This document shows positions 27,138 through 36,393 of a stretch of DNA of 45,084 nucleotides, in pieces. The DNA lies in assembly GCA_017853605.1 (NCBI GenBank), contig JAFMJG010000005.1, forward strand, positions 1 through 45,084. Reading direction: 5' to 3'. The notes under the pieces are model-generated. The model searched no databases. It was not told where the DNA came from and was given only the letters and a program-made list of their open reading frames with translations. Within the stretch, counting starts at the first letter, position 1, and every line of letters begins with the position of its first letter. The position numbers were made by a program, and so were the translations under genes. The stretch is from a bacterium (GTDB taxonomy: Bacteria; Bdellovibrionota_C; UBA2361; OMII01).

Positions 27138-27928
27138 GAGCGCTCCTTGGCTTGGGCCTTTGCCTCTAGCAGCCTGACGGCCGCGGCCACCTTTGGATCA
27201 TCGTTGCCCAGGTCGGTAGCGCGCTTGAACGATAGCAGGGCGTTTGCCGGATCCCCAGCTTTCTGGTACGCCGCTGCCAAGGCCACCCAGGTGTCAGGCC
27301 TGGGGTTTAGCCGCACGGAGCGCTGGGCGGACTCGACCGCCAGCAACGGTTTGCCCTGCGCTAGGTACAAGGCGCTTAGGTTGGCAAGCGACTGCCAGTC
27401 ACGCGGGTTGAGGGCAACGGCCGCCTCGTACATCTCCACCGCCTTGGCGGCCTGGCGCTGCGTTGAGTAGATCGTGCCAAGCTTGGCAGCGATCCCGGGA
27501 TAGCTCGGCTGTATGGCGAGCGCTCTCCGGTAGTGCCTCGCTGCCTCCCCGAGCCGTTTGGTGCTACAGTAGGCATCGCCAAGCGCGGCCTGGAAAGATG
27601 CATCGCCAGGCCGTTTAGCTGCGTGTTCCCTGAGAAGCGGAAGCGACTGCTTAGCCCGGTTTTCGGCGAGCAGCACCCCCGCCAAGTTGAGCGCCGCCAC
27701 TGAGTTGCTGGAGTCAAGGTCGATAGCGCCGCGGAATAGGGCTTCCGCTGCCTCAACGTTGTGCTGATTGAGCGCACGGACGCCCTCCTCATTGAGCTGC
27801 ACGGAGCGGACGCGCCAAGACGCGACCGTTTCTGGGGGCGGGCCTGCGAACGCGGCGGGCACCGGAGCTGAGAGCGAAAGCAACAGTAGGGGTAGAATCA
27901 GGTGTCTCACGGGGTCGATAGCCTGCAC
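27134..27928 (-). CDS. TPR-repeat protein with signal peptide
   Basis: Tandem TPR units (EAARHYRRALAIQPSYPGIAAKLGTIYSTQRQAAKAVEMYEAAVALNPRDWQSLANLSALYLAQGK). 4-nt ATGA overlap with mqnE. Confidence 0.85.
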   Translation of the reverse strand: MQAIDPVRHLILPLLLLSLSAPVPAAFAGPPPETVASWRVRSVQLNEEGVRALNQHNVEAAEALFRGAIDLDSSNSVAALNLAGVLLAENRAKQSLPLLREHAAKRPGDASFQAALGDAYCSTKRLGEAARHYRRALAIQPSYPGIAAKLGTIYSTQRQAAKAVEMYEAAVALNPRDWQSLANLSALYLAQGKPLLAVESAQRSVRLNPRPDTWVALAAAYQKAGDPANALLSFKRATDLGNDDPKVAAAVRLLEAKAQAKERS

Positions 27929-28713
27929 GCCAGCATGATAGCAACAAAGAGGCCGTACACTCCACAGCTTCCTCCGACGCCCCGAGGAAGAGGGAGGCTG
28001 CGGCGACGAAGGTCCTGAACAACCATCATCGCTGCACCGAGGGCAGCGTACTCCAGCACGTATTGGGCCCGGAGCTGCCCCATCAGCGCCAGGGTCGCCA
28101 CGATGAGCGGGCCGGCCACTAGGCTAACTCGATACAGCGGAGCGGAGAGCCAGGCAGCCTCTGGGCGGCTGAGCGGCTCCCGGTGCTGGGCGAGCTCAAC
28201 CGCTGTTGCCGCACAGCCGACCGCTACCGCCACGCACACCTCCTGCCAGCGGAAGAGGTCAAGCAGGCAGAGGAGGGAAAGCAGCGCGAGCAGCGTGTGG
28301 GCGCCAAAGGTAGTGGCTACCGCGAGACGAAGCCGTTTCTGGTCCCAGGCTGTGCGGGACATGCCGCGCAGCGACAGCACTGACAACAGCACGAGAAACA
28401 GGGGCTGGGAGGCTCGATCGCGGAAGACTGCGAAGAGTGCGAGCACACAGGCGCCGCACAGCAGGGTGACGATGAGGTATCCGCGGGATTCCTCCGTTCT
28501 GTTCTCCCTTTTTCGGAGGTACACCATGAAGGCCCCTTCCGTGAGGTTCCAGGCGCCGATGACGGCGACCAGAGCCAGCAGCCGGCTCACGAGCAGGGAT
28601 GCCACTGCGGGGTCATTGGGGAGGGTGACGATGAGCAGGGAAGCCACCGCTGGAGAGAGCCTTACCAACCCGATGGCGGTGGCGGAGAGCAGGGGGGGCG
28701 CAGGGCTGTCCAT
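27907..28713 (-). CDS. Polytopic membrane protein of unknown family (ORF track start 28833; internal ATG 28713 plausible)
   Basis: Multiple hydrophobic helices; stop overlaps the TPR gene start by ~22 nt. Confidence 0.55.
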   Translation of the reverse strand: MDSPAPPLLSATAIGLVRLSPAVASLLIVTLPNDPAVASLLVSRLLALVAVIGAWNLTEGAFMVYLRKRENRTEESRGYLIVTLLCGACVLALFAVFRDRASQPLFLVLLSVLSLRGMSRTAWDQKRLRLAVATTFGAHTLLALLSLLCLLDLFRWQEVCVAVAVGCAATAVELAQHREPLSRPEAAWLSAPLYRVSLVAGPLIVATLALMGQLRAQYVLEYAALGAAMMVVQDLRRRSLPLPRGVGGSCGVYGLFVAIMLACRLSTP

Positions 28714-28833
28714 AGCTCTGCATCGTACTCCGGTTGCTGGGGCGCTGAAAGGCAGGTTTTTGGCCGTGAAGGCTTTGGGCGTGGTTGGAGTTGGCCCGGC
28801 GGCTGTGGTACGGATCGGGGGCAGGAGCAACAC

Positions 28834-29559
28834 ATGGCAAGCGCAGCGCCATCAACGGAGTCGGGCCGCCCCATCGATGCACAAGACGTGCGGCGGATGT
28901 TCGACCGCATAGCGCCGACCTATGACCTGCTCAACGGGGTGCTGAGCTTTGGGCTCAATCGGGTGTGGGAATCGAGGCTGGTGCGCTCGCTGCCCAGCGA
29001 CCCGCAGGCCACCGTGCTCGACCTGTGCACCGGAACTGGGGCGCTCGTTCCTCGGCTCGCCCGCCGCTGCGCCAGGGTGGTCGCGGCGGATATATCGCCC
29101 CAGATGCTCGCGCAGGGCAGGCGGCGCTGCAGCACGGTGGCGACGTGTGATTGGGTGGAGGCGGATGCCCAGGCGCTTCCCTTTGAGGATGGGATCTTTG
29201 ACGCAGTGGCTGTTTCATACGGAATACGCAACGTCCCGGATCGGCTGCAGGCCCTGCGCGAGGTGCTGCGGGTCAGCAAGCCGGGAGCAACGCTCGCCAT
29301 CCTGGAGTTCGGCCAGGCCCGCAATCGGCTGTGGCGGGCTCTCTTCGGCCTCTATGCGCGCTTCGTGATTCCGGCAGTGGGCGCGCTGATCTCTGGCGAG
29401 CGGGCAGCCTATGAGTACCTGCCGAGAACGTCGGCTGCGTTCCCCTGCGGGGAGGGGTTCGAAAGGCTTCTGAAGGAGGCTGGATGGATGCCGGTGAAAA
29501 CCACGCCCCTCAGTGGAGGGGTTGCCTACCTCTACGTGGCCCGCAAGGCCAATCCGTGA
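28834..29559 (+). CDS. ubiE: Demethylmenaquinone methyltransferase (UbiE/MenG family)
   Basis: VRRMFDRIAPTYDLLNGVLSFGLNRVWE, VLDLCTGTGALVPRLARR, DISPQML, AVSYGIRNVPDRLQALREVLRVSKPGATLAILEF. Confidence 0.93.
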   Translation: MASAAPSTESGRPIDAQDVRRMFDRIAPTYDLLNGVLSFGLNRVWESRLVRSLPSDPQATVLDLCTGTGALVPRLARRCARVVAADISPQMLAQGRRRCSTVATCDWVEADAQALPFEDGIFDAVAVSYGIRNVPDRLQALREVLRVSKPGATLAILEFGQARNRLWRALFGLYARFVIPAVGALISGERAAYEYLPRTSAAFPCGEGFERLLKEAGWMPVKTTPLSGGVAYLYVARKANP

Positions 29560-29623
29560 GGGTCCGCTCCACGTGGAGTAGCCCTGGCGCCCGTGCTAGG
29601 CTCGGGGGCAGGGATTAGCCGAG

Positions 29624-30241
29624 ATGCCTATGGAGAGAGAGAACATCGACCGTTGGGTGGTAGGAGTGACTGGGGCGAGTGGCGTTCGCTATGCGCTGCG
29701 GCTGCTCGACGTCCTGCCGCAGCTCGTTGGCGAGGTGCACGTTGTTTTCTCTGAAGCTGCCGTCCGGGTGCTCAATGACGAGGAGGGGATTGGGGCTAAC
29801 TCCTCAGCCCTCTCGTATGAGCGGCTGTTTGGGCGGCAAGCGGCGAATGTGTGTTTCTACAACTGCCGCGACATCGGCGCCCGAATCGCCTCGGGCTCGA
29901 TGCTCACGTCGGGCATGGTGATTATTCCGTGCTCTATGGCCACCCTCGGGGCGCTCGCCCACGGCATCCCGTCGCACCTCGTTCACCGCGCGGCCGACGT
30001 GACGATGAAGGAGGGACGAAAGCTCATCGTCGTGCCGCGCGAGACCCCCGTTTCCCAGATCCATCTCCAGAATATGCTGACCCTCAGCCGCTGTGGCGTT
30101 GCAGTCGTGCCAGCGATGCCCGGCTTCTACCATCGGCCGGCGTCGGTTGAGGAGCTCGTGGACCAGTTTGTAATGAAGGTGCTCGACACCATGGGGGTTT
30201 CGCATGCTCTCGGGCGTCGCTGGAAGGAGCCTGAGGAGTAG
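29624..30241 (+). CDS. ubiX: UbiX-family flavin prenyltransferase
   Basis: VVGVTGASGVRYALRLLDVL, ASGSMLTSGMVIIPCSMATLGALAHGI, RKLIVVPRETPVSQIHLQNML, MPGFYHRPASVEELVDQFVMKVLD. Confidence 0.92.
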   Translation: MPMERENIDRWVVGVTGASGVRYALRLLDVLPQLVGEVHVVFSEAAVRVLNDEEGIGANSSALSYERLFGRQAANVCFYNCRDIGARIASGSMLTSGMVIIPCSMATLGALAHGIPSHLVHRAADVTMKEGRKLIVVPRETPVSQIHLQNMLTLSRCGVAVVPAMPGFYHRPASVEELVDQFVMKVLDTMGVSHALGRRWKEPEE

Positions 30242-30245
30242 CGCC

Positions 30246-31112
30246 ATGAGTCTCGCTGTGCGGGCCCGCTCCTGGGCCTCCCTGGTGAAGTTCTCGCACT
30301 CCGTGTTCGCGCTCCCATTCGCCGCTATCATGCTGGTGGTCGTGTCGCGCGGGGGCGCAGTGCTTAGCTGGCGGATGGGCTTCCTGCTGCTGGCATGCAT
30401 CGTCTCGGCGCGCACAGCAGCGATGGGCTTCAATCGTATTGTGGACCGCCGGATTGATGGCCAGAACCCGCGCACGGCGGGGCGCGAGATCCCCGCTGGG
30501 ATGGTCTCTGTGCTTGAGGCGGCGGCCCTGACCGCCGTCAGTGGGGCGTTATTCATCGCTTTTGCGGGCCTTATTGGCAGGCACTGTCTCGTGCTTGCCG
30601 GGCCCGTGCTGCTGCTGCTGCTCGGCTACTCCCTCCTCAAGCGCTACACCGCTGCCTGTCACTTTGCGCTCGGCTTGGCGCTGGCGTGCGCGCCGGGCGG
30701 GGTGTGGTACGCCGTCACCGGGGAGCTCTCGCCGGCTCCGCTGCCCCTCATGGGGGCGGTGCTCGCGTGGGTTGCCGGGTTTGACATCCTCTACAGCTGC
30801 CAGGACTCAGAGTTCGATCGTTCCTTGGGGCTGCGAAGCATCCCAGCACGCTTTGGGCTCGGGACTGCGCGGCTCCTGTCGGCCCTGCTGCACGTGGCAG
30901 CTGTTGCCCTTCTCGTGATCTTCGGGCGCCAGTTCTCCCTCGGGTGCGCGTACTGGGGAGGGCTGGCGCTTTTCGCGCTGCTGCTTGCAAGCCAGCACGT
31001 TGCTGTGCAGCGCCGGGGCATCGCCTGTATCGACCAGGTTTTCTTCACCCGTAACGGGCTTGCAAGCGTGCTGCTGTGTGTGGCGGTTGTGGCTGATGGC
31101 TGGATCGGATAG
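30246..31112 (+). CDS. UbiA-family prenyltransferase, MqnP-like (4-hydroxybenzoate/DHNA-type polyprenyltransferase)
   Basis: FSHSVFALPFAAIMLV, SARTAAMGFNRIVDRRIDGQNPRTAGREIPAG, GFDILYSCQDSEFDRSLGLRSIPARFG; located with mqnE/mqnD. Confidence 0.88.
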   Translation: MSLAVRARSWASLVKFSHSVFALPFAAIMLVVVSRGGAVLSWRMGFLLLACIVSARTAAMGFNRIVDRRIDGQNPRTAGREIPAGMVSVLEAAALTAVSGALFIAFAGLIGRHCLVLAGPVLLLLLGYSLLKRYTAACHFALGLALACAPGGVWYAVTGELSPAPLPLMGAVLAWVAGFDILYSCQDSEFDRSLGLRSIPARFGLGTARLLSALLHVAAVALLVIFGRQFSLGCAYWGGLALFALLLASQHVAVQRRGIACIDQVFFTRNGLASVLLCVAVVADGWIG

Positions 31113-31121
31113 CCGCGCAGC

Positions 31122-31373
31122 TTAGGCGCGAAGCTCGGCGTGCCCCCGCACGGGGCTCTCCAAGTGCGACAAAATACCCGCTACCGCTGCAAGTGAGGTC
31201 TGAGAGAGTTCTGAGGGAACCAGTATGCGGTAAAGGAGCTCCGGCCCCAGGCCGAAATCACGGCTTGTGTGCTCCACCAGAAGCGGAACCTCAGCGCCCT
31301 CGAGGAGCGAGCAAGCCCTCGAAACGAGGTCGACATCCGTGCACTCCCCGAGCAGCACGTACTGTTCAAGCAT
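31122..31373 (-). CDS. Short DUF2007-like putative signal-transducing protein (start MLEQYVLL at 31373, inside the 31784 ORF)
   Basis: MLEQYVLLGECTDVDLVSRACSLLEGAEVPLLVEHTSRDFGLGPELLYRILVPSELSQTSLAAVAGIL; upstream part of the long ORF is low-complexity antisense. Confidence 0.5.
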   Translation of the reverse strand: MLEQYVLLGECTDVDLVSRACSLLEGAEVPLLVEHTSRDFGLGPELLYRILVPSELSQTSLAAVAGILSHLESPVRGHAELRA

Positions 31374-31597
31374 GGTGTTCTCTCCGCCGCTTCCTTGGGC
31401 CGTTTCTACATCCTCCTCCCGAATGCCACTAGTGGATATTTTGCGGCGCGGCAGCCATCGCCTTTCGCACGCAGCTGGGCTTGCGGCGCCCGTGGCAAAC
31501 AGGACAATGCTCCTTGCGACGGATACCGACTGGCTCCTGGCGCTTGGTCGCCCCTTGCTGCTGTAGTAGTGTCGTCGTCCCAGCGGGGAGGAGCACG

Positions 31598-33724
31598 GTG
31601 AGCGCAGGCCTGTCACAGGGAGGAGAGAGGGATGATCGCAGAGGAGCGGGGGAGGGCCCCGGCCGGCTGCAGCTGCCCCCCGTTGCCCCGCACGAGGTGT
31701 TCGAGTACCGGCTCTACCGTATACAGCTTCGGCTGGAGCGCCTGCCATCTGGCCCGCGAATCGTCTCGCTGCGGGTGCATGCAAAGCACCCGCAGTTTCC
31801 GGGTGCGGAGCGAACCTTCATCCTTGATGCTGCTCTTCGCCCAGCGCACGAGCGCTCTCCCCAGACCCTTCTTCAGACTGCAGACCCCTCCCTTGGCGAG
31901 GAGGCTCGCCGGGAGGCTGTCGGCCTTATTGTTTCGGATCTCGTCAAGAACCGCCGCTTGGCTCAGGAGGTCCAGCGGCCGGTGGCGGGCGCCCTGCGTC
32001 CGCAGCCCCAGGGCGTTGTGCGGGATGAAATTGAGCCCTCCTTCTCGGTTCAGGCCGAGCACGCCACCTCATTCTCGGATTTCGTCAATGGGCAGTGCCG
32101 CAAGGAGGTTTCAGTGCTGCGGAACGAACAGGTGGTGGCCCGTTTTGTTGTTGTGCAGGGAGCCGATGCCCTCGTGTCTGCTGAGATCGTGGCTGAGCCC
32201 GTGGGCTTGCGCTGGGCGCTCGTAGATCGCCAAGGAGACCCGGTCACGCTCGGCACAGTTGACGATGCGATCCTCGACTTCACGCAGGTGCTGCGCGGCA
32301 AGCGGTGGGGGAGCTGGGGTGTGGCGCTCCATGCAGTTGCCCAGGAGCTGGAGCGCCGCCAGAGGATCAGGCTGGACAACAAGGGGGAGTTCTACGCAGA
32401 GCCGTACCTGTACCAGCTCATGGCGGTTGCCCCGGACGAGCAGCTTTGGGGCGAGGACGGGGGCCGCAGCCCGGTGTCGAAGCACCTCGCGCCTAACGGG
32501 CAGAAGCTGCGGGCCAGAGAGCTCTCAGACGGGCGCATCGTTTGGTTTGGGCTTGAGCGCGGCAGCCAAGCGCAGGGGCTTCCTGGCATCGTGCTGGCAG
32601 GCTACTCCTCCTGCGGTTCAGAGTACCTGCTGCGGCTGACCGTCCCGCGTGCCTTTGAAGGGCGGCTGAGGCCGGTGCAGCGAGATATCGCCAATAGCCC
32701 CACCTGGCCAGCGCTCTTGCGGGCCGTCGATCGGGCGCTTGCGGTGCCGGGCAGCAAAGTGGTGTGCGAAGGAGGGGCGCAGCCCGAGGGCTTTCCCCGG
32801 GTGCTCAACGAGATTATTGCCAAGCATGAGAAGCAGCAGCCCGGCGCAACGGTTGCTAGGGGCGCCCCTTTTGGTGCTCGTGCGCACTTTGCCTGTGGAG
32901 AGCGGCTTCGGGTAGAGGGGGTGCTTCGGGGCCGCAGCCCGTTCTCGGTGCAGTATCCGGGCGAGAGCCCTGGCCGGAGCTGGCTGGTGGAGTGCCTCTT
33001 GGACGAGAGCCTTGAGGGATGCATCTCGGCAACGAACGGTCTAGGCGAGAGGGTTGTGCTCGAGCTCGATGGTAGCGCGGAGCGTTTGCCCCTTCGGCGG
33101 GCCCGCGTGGAAAGGGTCCTAGCGGGCGCAGCAGGGGAGCCTGGCGGCCTGAAGGCGCTCATGCTCAACGAGGCCGAGTCCTTCTGCCACGTGCAGGACA
33201 TTAAGCCAGCCGAGATGGCCGCGCGGATCGATGCGGTAGCCCAGGCCTGGCAGCGGGAGCTGCTGCGGGCGGGGCACCTTAAGGCACGCAACTGCAGCCA
33301 TGAGATCCCGTGGTGGGTAGAGCCGATCTCTGGGGGGCGGTTCATCCTCTCAATCCTCCCGGCGAGGGAGCCCGGCTTTACCTGGAAGATGAACCACTCG
33401 CTCGTCGTCAGCCCGAGCGGAGTTGAGGCGGCCTTTGTGAGCTGCGGCGAGCGGTGGCCGCTCGGAGTGCTGCGGGGAGTTTCGGTTGCCGCGCCGGGTG
33501 AGAATTCGGCAATTTCGCCGGGCGATCTCTCGGTAATATTGCGCGCCCTCGCTGCCGGGGATGTGCCGCGCTCCCAGTCGGCCCTAGAGGAGTCCCTCGC
33601 GTCTGACCTGCCTCACCTAACGTTCCAGCGCGGGCTCGGGATGAGGCAGTTTGATCTCCAGAGAAACCAGCGCGACCTGGTTCAGATCGTCCGCAATTGG
33701 CTGGCGCGCGTTTTTGGGATCTAG
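31598..33724 (+). CDS. Large (~708 aa) uncharacterised protein, no recognised family
   Basis: GTG at 31598 with GGGGAGGAG RBS-like sequence just upstream, in frame with the 747-aa ORF; protein-like composition, no signal peptide or TM seen. Confidence 0.75.
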   Translation: MSAGLSQGGERDDRRGAGEGPGRLQLPPVAPHEVFEYRLYRIQLRLERLPSGPRIVSLRVHAKHPQFPGAERTFILDAALRPAHERSPQTLLQTADPSLGEEARREAVGLIVSDLVKNRRLAQEVQRPVAGALRPQPQGVVRDEIEPSFSVQAEHATSFSDFVNGQCRKEVSVLRNEQVVARFVVVQGADALVSAEIVAEPVGLRWALVDRQGDPVTLGTVDDAILDFTQVLRGKRWGSWGVALHAVAQELERRQRIRLDNKGEFYAEPYLYQLMAVAPDEQLWGEDGGRSPVSKHLAPNGQKLRARELSDGRIVWFGLERGSQAQGLPGIVLAGYSSCGSEYLLRLTVPRAFEGRLRPVQRDIANSPTWPALLRAVDRALAVPGSKVVCEGGAQPEGFPRVLNEIIAKHEKQQPGATVARGAPFGARAHFACGERLRVEGVLRGRSPFSVQYPGESPGRSWLVECLLDESLEGCISATNGLGERVVLELDGSAERLPLRRARVERVLAGAAGEPGGLKALMLNEAESFCHVQDIKPAEMAARIDAVAQAWQRELLRAGHLKARNCSHEIPWWVEPISGGRFILSILPAREPGFTWKMNHSLVVSPSGVEAAFVSCGERWPLGVLRGVSVAAPGENSAISPGDLSVILRALAAGDVPRSQSALEESLASDLPHLTFQRGLGMRQFDLQRNQRDLVQIVRNWLARVFGI

Positions 33725-33785
33725 CCCCGACACCACCCTTCCAGTTGCCGTTGCGGCGCCTCCCTGCTAGCTTTCTCGGTCTCGC

Positions 33786-34580
33786 ATGGCGCTCTCCTTA
33801 GGAATATCCACCTGCCCGAACGACACCTTCATGTTCCACGCGATCATGGAGCGTCGTATCGACCTGCAGGGGCTTGAGTTTGCAGTGGAGCTCCACGACG
33901 TGCAGGAGCTTAATCGGCGGGCCGCAGCGGGCGTGCTCGATGTGGCGAAGGTGAGCTGCTACGCCGCGGCCTCACTCGGGCACTCCCACGAAACCTCCCC
34001 CGCTGGCTCTGCGATCGGCTTCGGTGTTGGTCCGCTGCTGCTTAGGCGCCCGGGAGCGGGGCCGCTCTCTAGGAGTTCCAGGGTGCTCTGCCCAGGGGCG
34101 ATGACTACGGCGGGCCTGCTCTACCGGAGCTTCTTCCCTGCCGGAGCAGAGGCCCGCAATGTCGTCTTCTCTCAAATAATGCCGGCGCTCACCAACGGCG
34201 ATGCAGATTACGGGGTCGTCATCCACGAGGGCCGTTTCACCTACCGGGATACTGGGCTTGAGCTGGAGGCTGACCTTGGCGCCTTGTGGGAGCAGCGGCA
34301 TGGGCTGCCGTTGCCGCTAGGGTGTGTGATCGCCTCACGGGGGCTGCCGGCCGGGGTGCGTGCCGGTGCCTACGACTGTATCCGGCGATCAATAGCGTAT
34401 GGGCTTGAGAATCGGGAAGAGGCCCTGGTAACGATGCGGCGGCACGCCCAGGAGCTTGATGACTCCGTTATCTGGTCCCACGTGGAGCTGTACGTCAACA
34501 GCTGGAGCCTAGACCTCGGAGACGAGGGGCGCCGCGCACTTCAGGCCTTTGCGGCCTTGGTGCGCGGCGTCGAATCGTGA
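33786..34580 (+). CDS. mqnD: 1,4-dihydroxy-6-naphthoate synthase MqnD
   Basis: LSLGISTCPNDTFMFHAIMERRIDLQGLEFAVELHDVQELNRRAAAGVLDVAKVSCYAAASL...GFGVGPLLLRR...DYGVVIHEGRFTY. Confidence 0.93.
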   Translation: MALSLGISTCPNDTFMFHAIMERRIDLQGLEFAVELHDVQELNRRAAAGVLDVAKVSCYAAASLGHSHETSPAGSAIGFGVGPLLLRRPGAGPLSRSSRVLCPGAMTTAGLLYRSFFPAGAEARNVVFSQIMPALTNGDADYGVVIHEGRFTYRDTGLELEADLGALWEQRHGLPLPLGCVIASRGLPAGVRAGAYDCIRRSIAYGLENREEALVTMRRHAQELDDSVIWSHVELYVNSWSLDLGDEGRRALQAFAALVRGVES

Positions 34581-34581
34581 C

Positions 34582-35133
34582 TTAGAGGTTTCCCACGAGC
34601 TTCGCTGGAGCCTCCGATTCGCTCGACGCGTACGGAAGATCCTGCAGCGAGGCCACGAGCTGCCCGAGCTCCTCGCTCGAGCACTTGGTCCCGTCCACAA
34701 AGACCTCAATTGAGGCCGGGGGAAGGTACACATGGTTAACCGCCAGCACGACTGGCCCGGGGCGTTTGCGCTCCGGATTAGTCCTCAGGATCAAGCGGCG
34801 CGCGAAGCTTATGCCCTGCTGGTCGCAGCCGAACATCTCGGCGATCCACACCGGCTGCTTTGAGAGCGCATAGTCTAGGCTCGCTGCCAACGACCCGGCA
34901 TGCCCGAGTATCGTTGAGTTCTGCGGGTTGAGCGCCGTTTGGGCGAGCAGCAGGCCGAGGGCCTTTACTGCCGACGTCCACTGGAACGACCCGGCGGTGC
35001 GGAAGGCGCCACCTGTCTTTCCGCGGATGCTCCGACGAGCCTCACTCGCGACATTCTCCTTGAAGACGACCTCTGTAAGTTGTCCCAGCTCGAAGTACAG
35101 CTTTACGCTTCTCATATCTTCCTCCCTCCTCAC
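34582..35133 (-). CDS. Uncharacterised protein (start may be internal ATG, MRSVKLYFELGQLTEV)
   Basis: Protein-like ORF convergent with mqnD; no recognised motif. Confidence 0.55.
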   Translation of the reverse strand: MRREEDMRSVKLYFELGQLTEVVFKENVASEARRSIRGKTGGAFRTAGSFQWTSAVKALGLLLAQTALNPQNSTILGHAGSLAASLDYALSKQPVWIAEMFGCDQQGISFARRLILRTNPERKRPGPVVLAVNHVYLPPASIEVFVDGTKCSSEELGQLVASLQDLPYASSESEAPAKLVGNL

Positions 35134-35370
35134 GGGGCCCCTCTACTGCCTGCCCCGTGCTCTACTCTTGCCTTCTCAACCGCATCCGAAGCGATGCATC
35201 GATTCAGCAATCACGATGTGAAAAGAGAATTACGTGAAAAAGATCGTACTCTCAAAGTGGTCGCAAAATTCCCAAGATCGTAGGGGCGGTTTTGTTTATT
35301 CCAGCACAAAAGACCTCTGAACCTAGGGGTGGCTTGTTTTTCGGAAAACATAACATGCTGATAATGCACA

Positions 35371-35554
35371 ATGTTTTTCGGCGCGGGGGTATTTTCACTT
35401 AGGAACGTTCCAGTTTGGGATAGAGATTCCTGGGGGTTTGCCCAGCGAGAAAGGGGGCTAGGCAGGGCTGCTCTGAGGTGAGCATACGCAGCCCTTCTGC
35501 ACCGTTGGTTTGCTAGAAAATCGCACGAAACATGGGCAATTATTGCCGTTTTTT
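35371..35554 (+). ncRNA. Candidate structured ncRNA (~184 nt) with its own promoter-like -10 and intrinsic terminator
   Basis: GATAAT (35360-35365) -10-like; closing helix ATGTTT(TT)CG (35371-35380) with CGAAACAT (35526-35533); inner ATTTTC with GAAAAT; hairpin GGGCTGC...GCAGCCC; terminator GGCAA-TTA-TTGCC-G-TTTTTT (35535-35554). Confidence 0.5.
35535..35554 (+). terminator. Intrinsic terminator-like hairpin
   Basis: GGCAA TTA TTGCC G TTTTTT. Confidence 0.55.
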
Positions 35555-35709
35555 GCGCTTCAGGAGGGTTAGGGGGGCCGCCCCGCAGGGTGGCCGAATA
35601 TTCGCGCGCCACGGTGCCCGGCGGCTCATCTCAATCTGTGTAGAGAGGTCTTCTGAATCCCTGATGGCGCAGCTGTGAGGGGCGGGCGCGGACCCCGATT
35701 TGCGAGAAC

Positions 35710-36393
35710 GTGATAGTGGCGCGAGAAACGGATAGGCAGCGGCGGCAGCGGCACTCGGCCCTAGGGGCGCGAGCTCTCGCGCTTTTGCTCGCAGTGCTGC
35801 TCTCTCTCTTTGATTCATCTGACGCGCAGGCAGGCTCAAAGGAGGCGCGAATATACGTGATTCGCGAGGCCGACGGCACGATGAGGTTCACGAACCACCC
35901 CCCGGGAGGGAGTGAGCGGGCCGAGGTCTTTACCGCACGGGCGAGTGGCGGCAGCTTCGTAAAGCTGCGCGGAAAGAGGAGGTCAGCGCGCTATTCGCAC
36001 GACCTCTACAATTCGGCTATCAACGCGGCAGCGGACGAGCACCAGGTTGATCCGGCGCTCATTAAGGCCGTCATCCACGCCGAGTCAGCGTTTAATCCCT
36101 ACGCTGTGTCCCCAAAAGGGGCCCAGGGGCTGATGCAGCTCATGCCGAGGACGGGAAGGATGTTGGGCCTCCGCAACCCATTCTCGCCCACCTCCAATAT
36201 CAAGGCTGGCACCCGCTACCTCGCGATCCTGCTCAAGCGCTTTAGAAACGAGGCGCACGCCATAGCGGCGTACAATGCCGGAGAGGCGCCGGTGACTCGC
36301 TACGGGGGGATTCCGCCGTACGCCGAGACTAGGGCTTACGTGAGGCGTGTACTGACACTTAAAAAACAGTATAGTGCCGCCCTGAATGGCTAA
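35710..36393 (+). CDS. Lytic transglycosylase (SLT domain) with DUF4124-like N-terminus
   Basis: HQVDPALIKAVIHAESAFNPYAVSPKGAQGLMQLMPRTGRMLGLRNPFSPTSNIKAGTRYLAILLKRF...AIAAYNAGEAPVTRYGGIPPYAETRAYVRRV. Confidence 0.93.
   Translation: MIVARETDRQRRQRHSALGARALALLLAVLLSLFDSSDAQAGSKEARIYVIREADGTMRFTNHPPGGSERAEVFTARASGGSFVKLRGKRRSARYSHDLYNSAINAAADEHQVDPALIKAVIHAESAFNPYAVSPKGAQGLMQLMPRTGRMLGLRNPFSPTSNIKAGTRYLAILLKRFRNEAHAIAAYNAGEAPVTRYGGIPPYAETRAYVRRVLTLKKQYSAALNG

Noticed and set aside
35211-35612. 133-aa minus-strand ORF in the intergenic region before the lytic transglycosylase
   Set aside because: Composition not protein-like; the same region is better explained by a + strand structured RNA with promoter-like and terminator-like elements.
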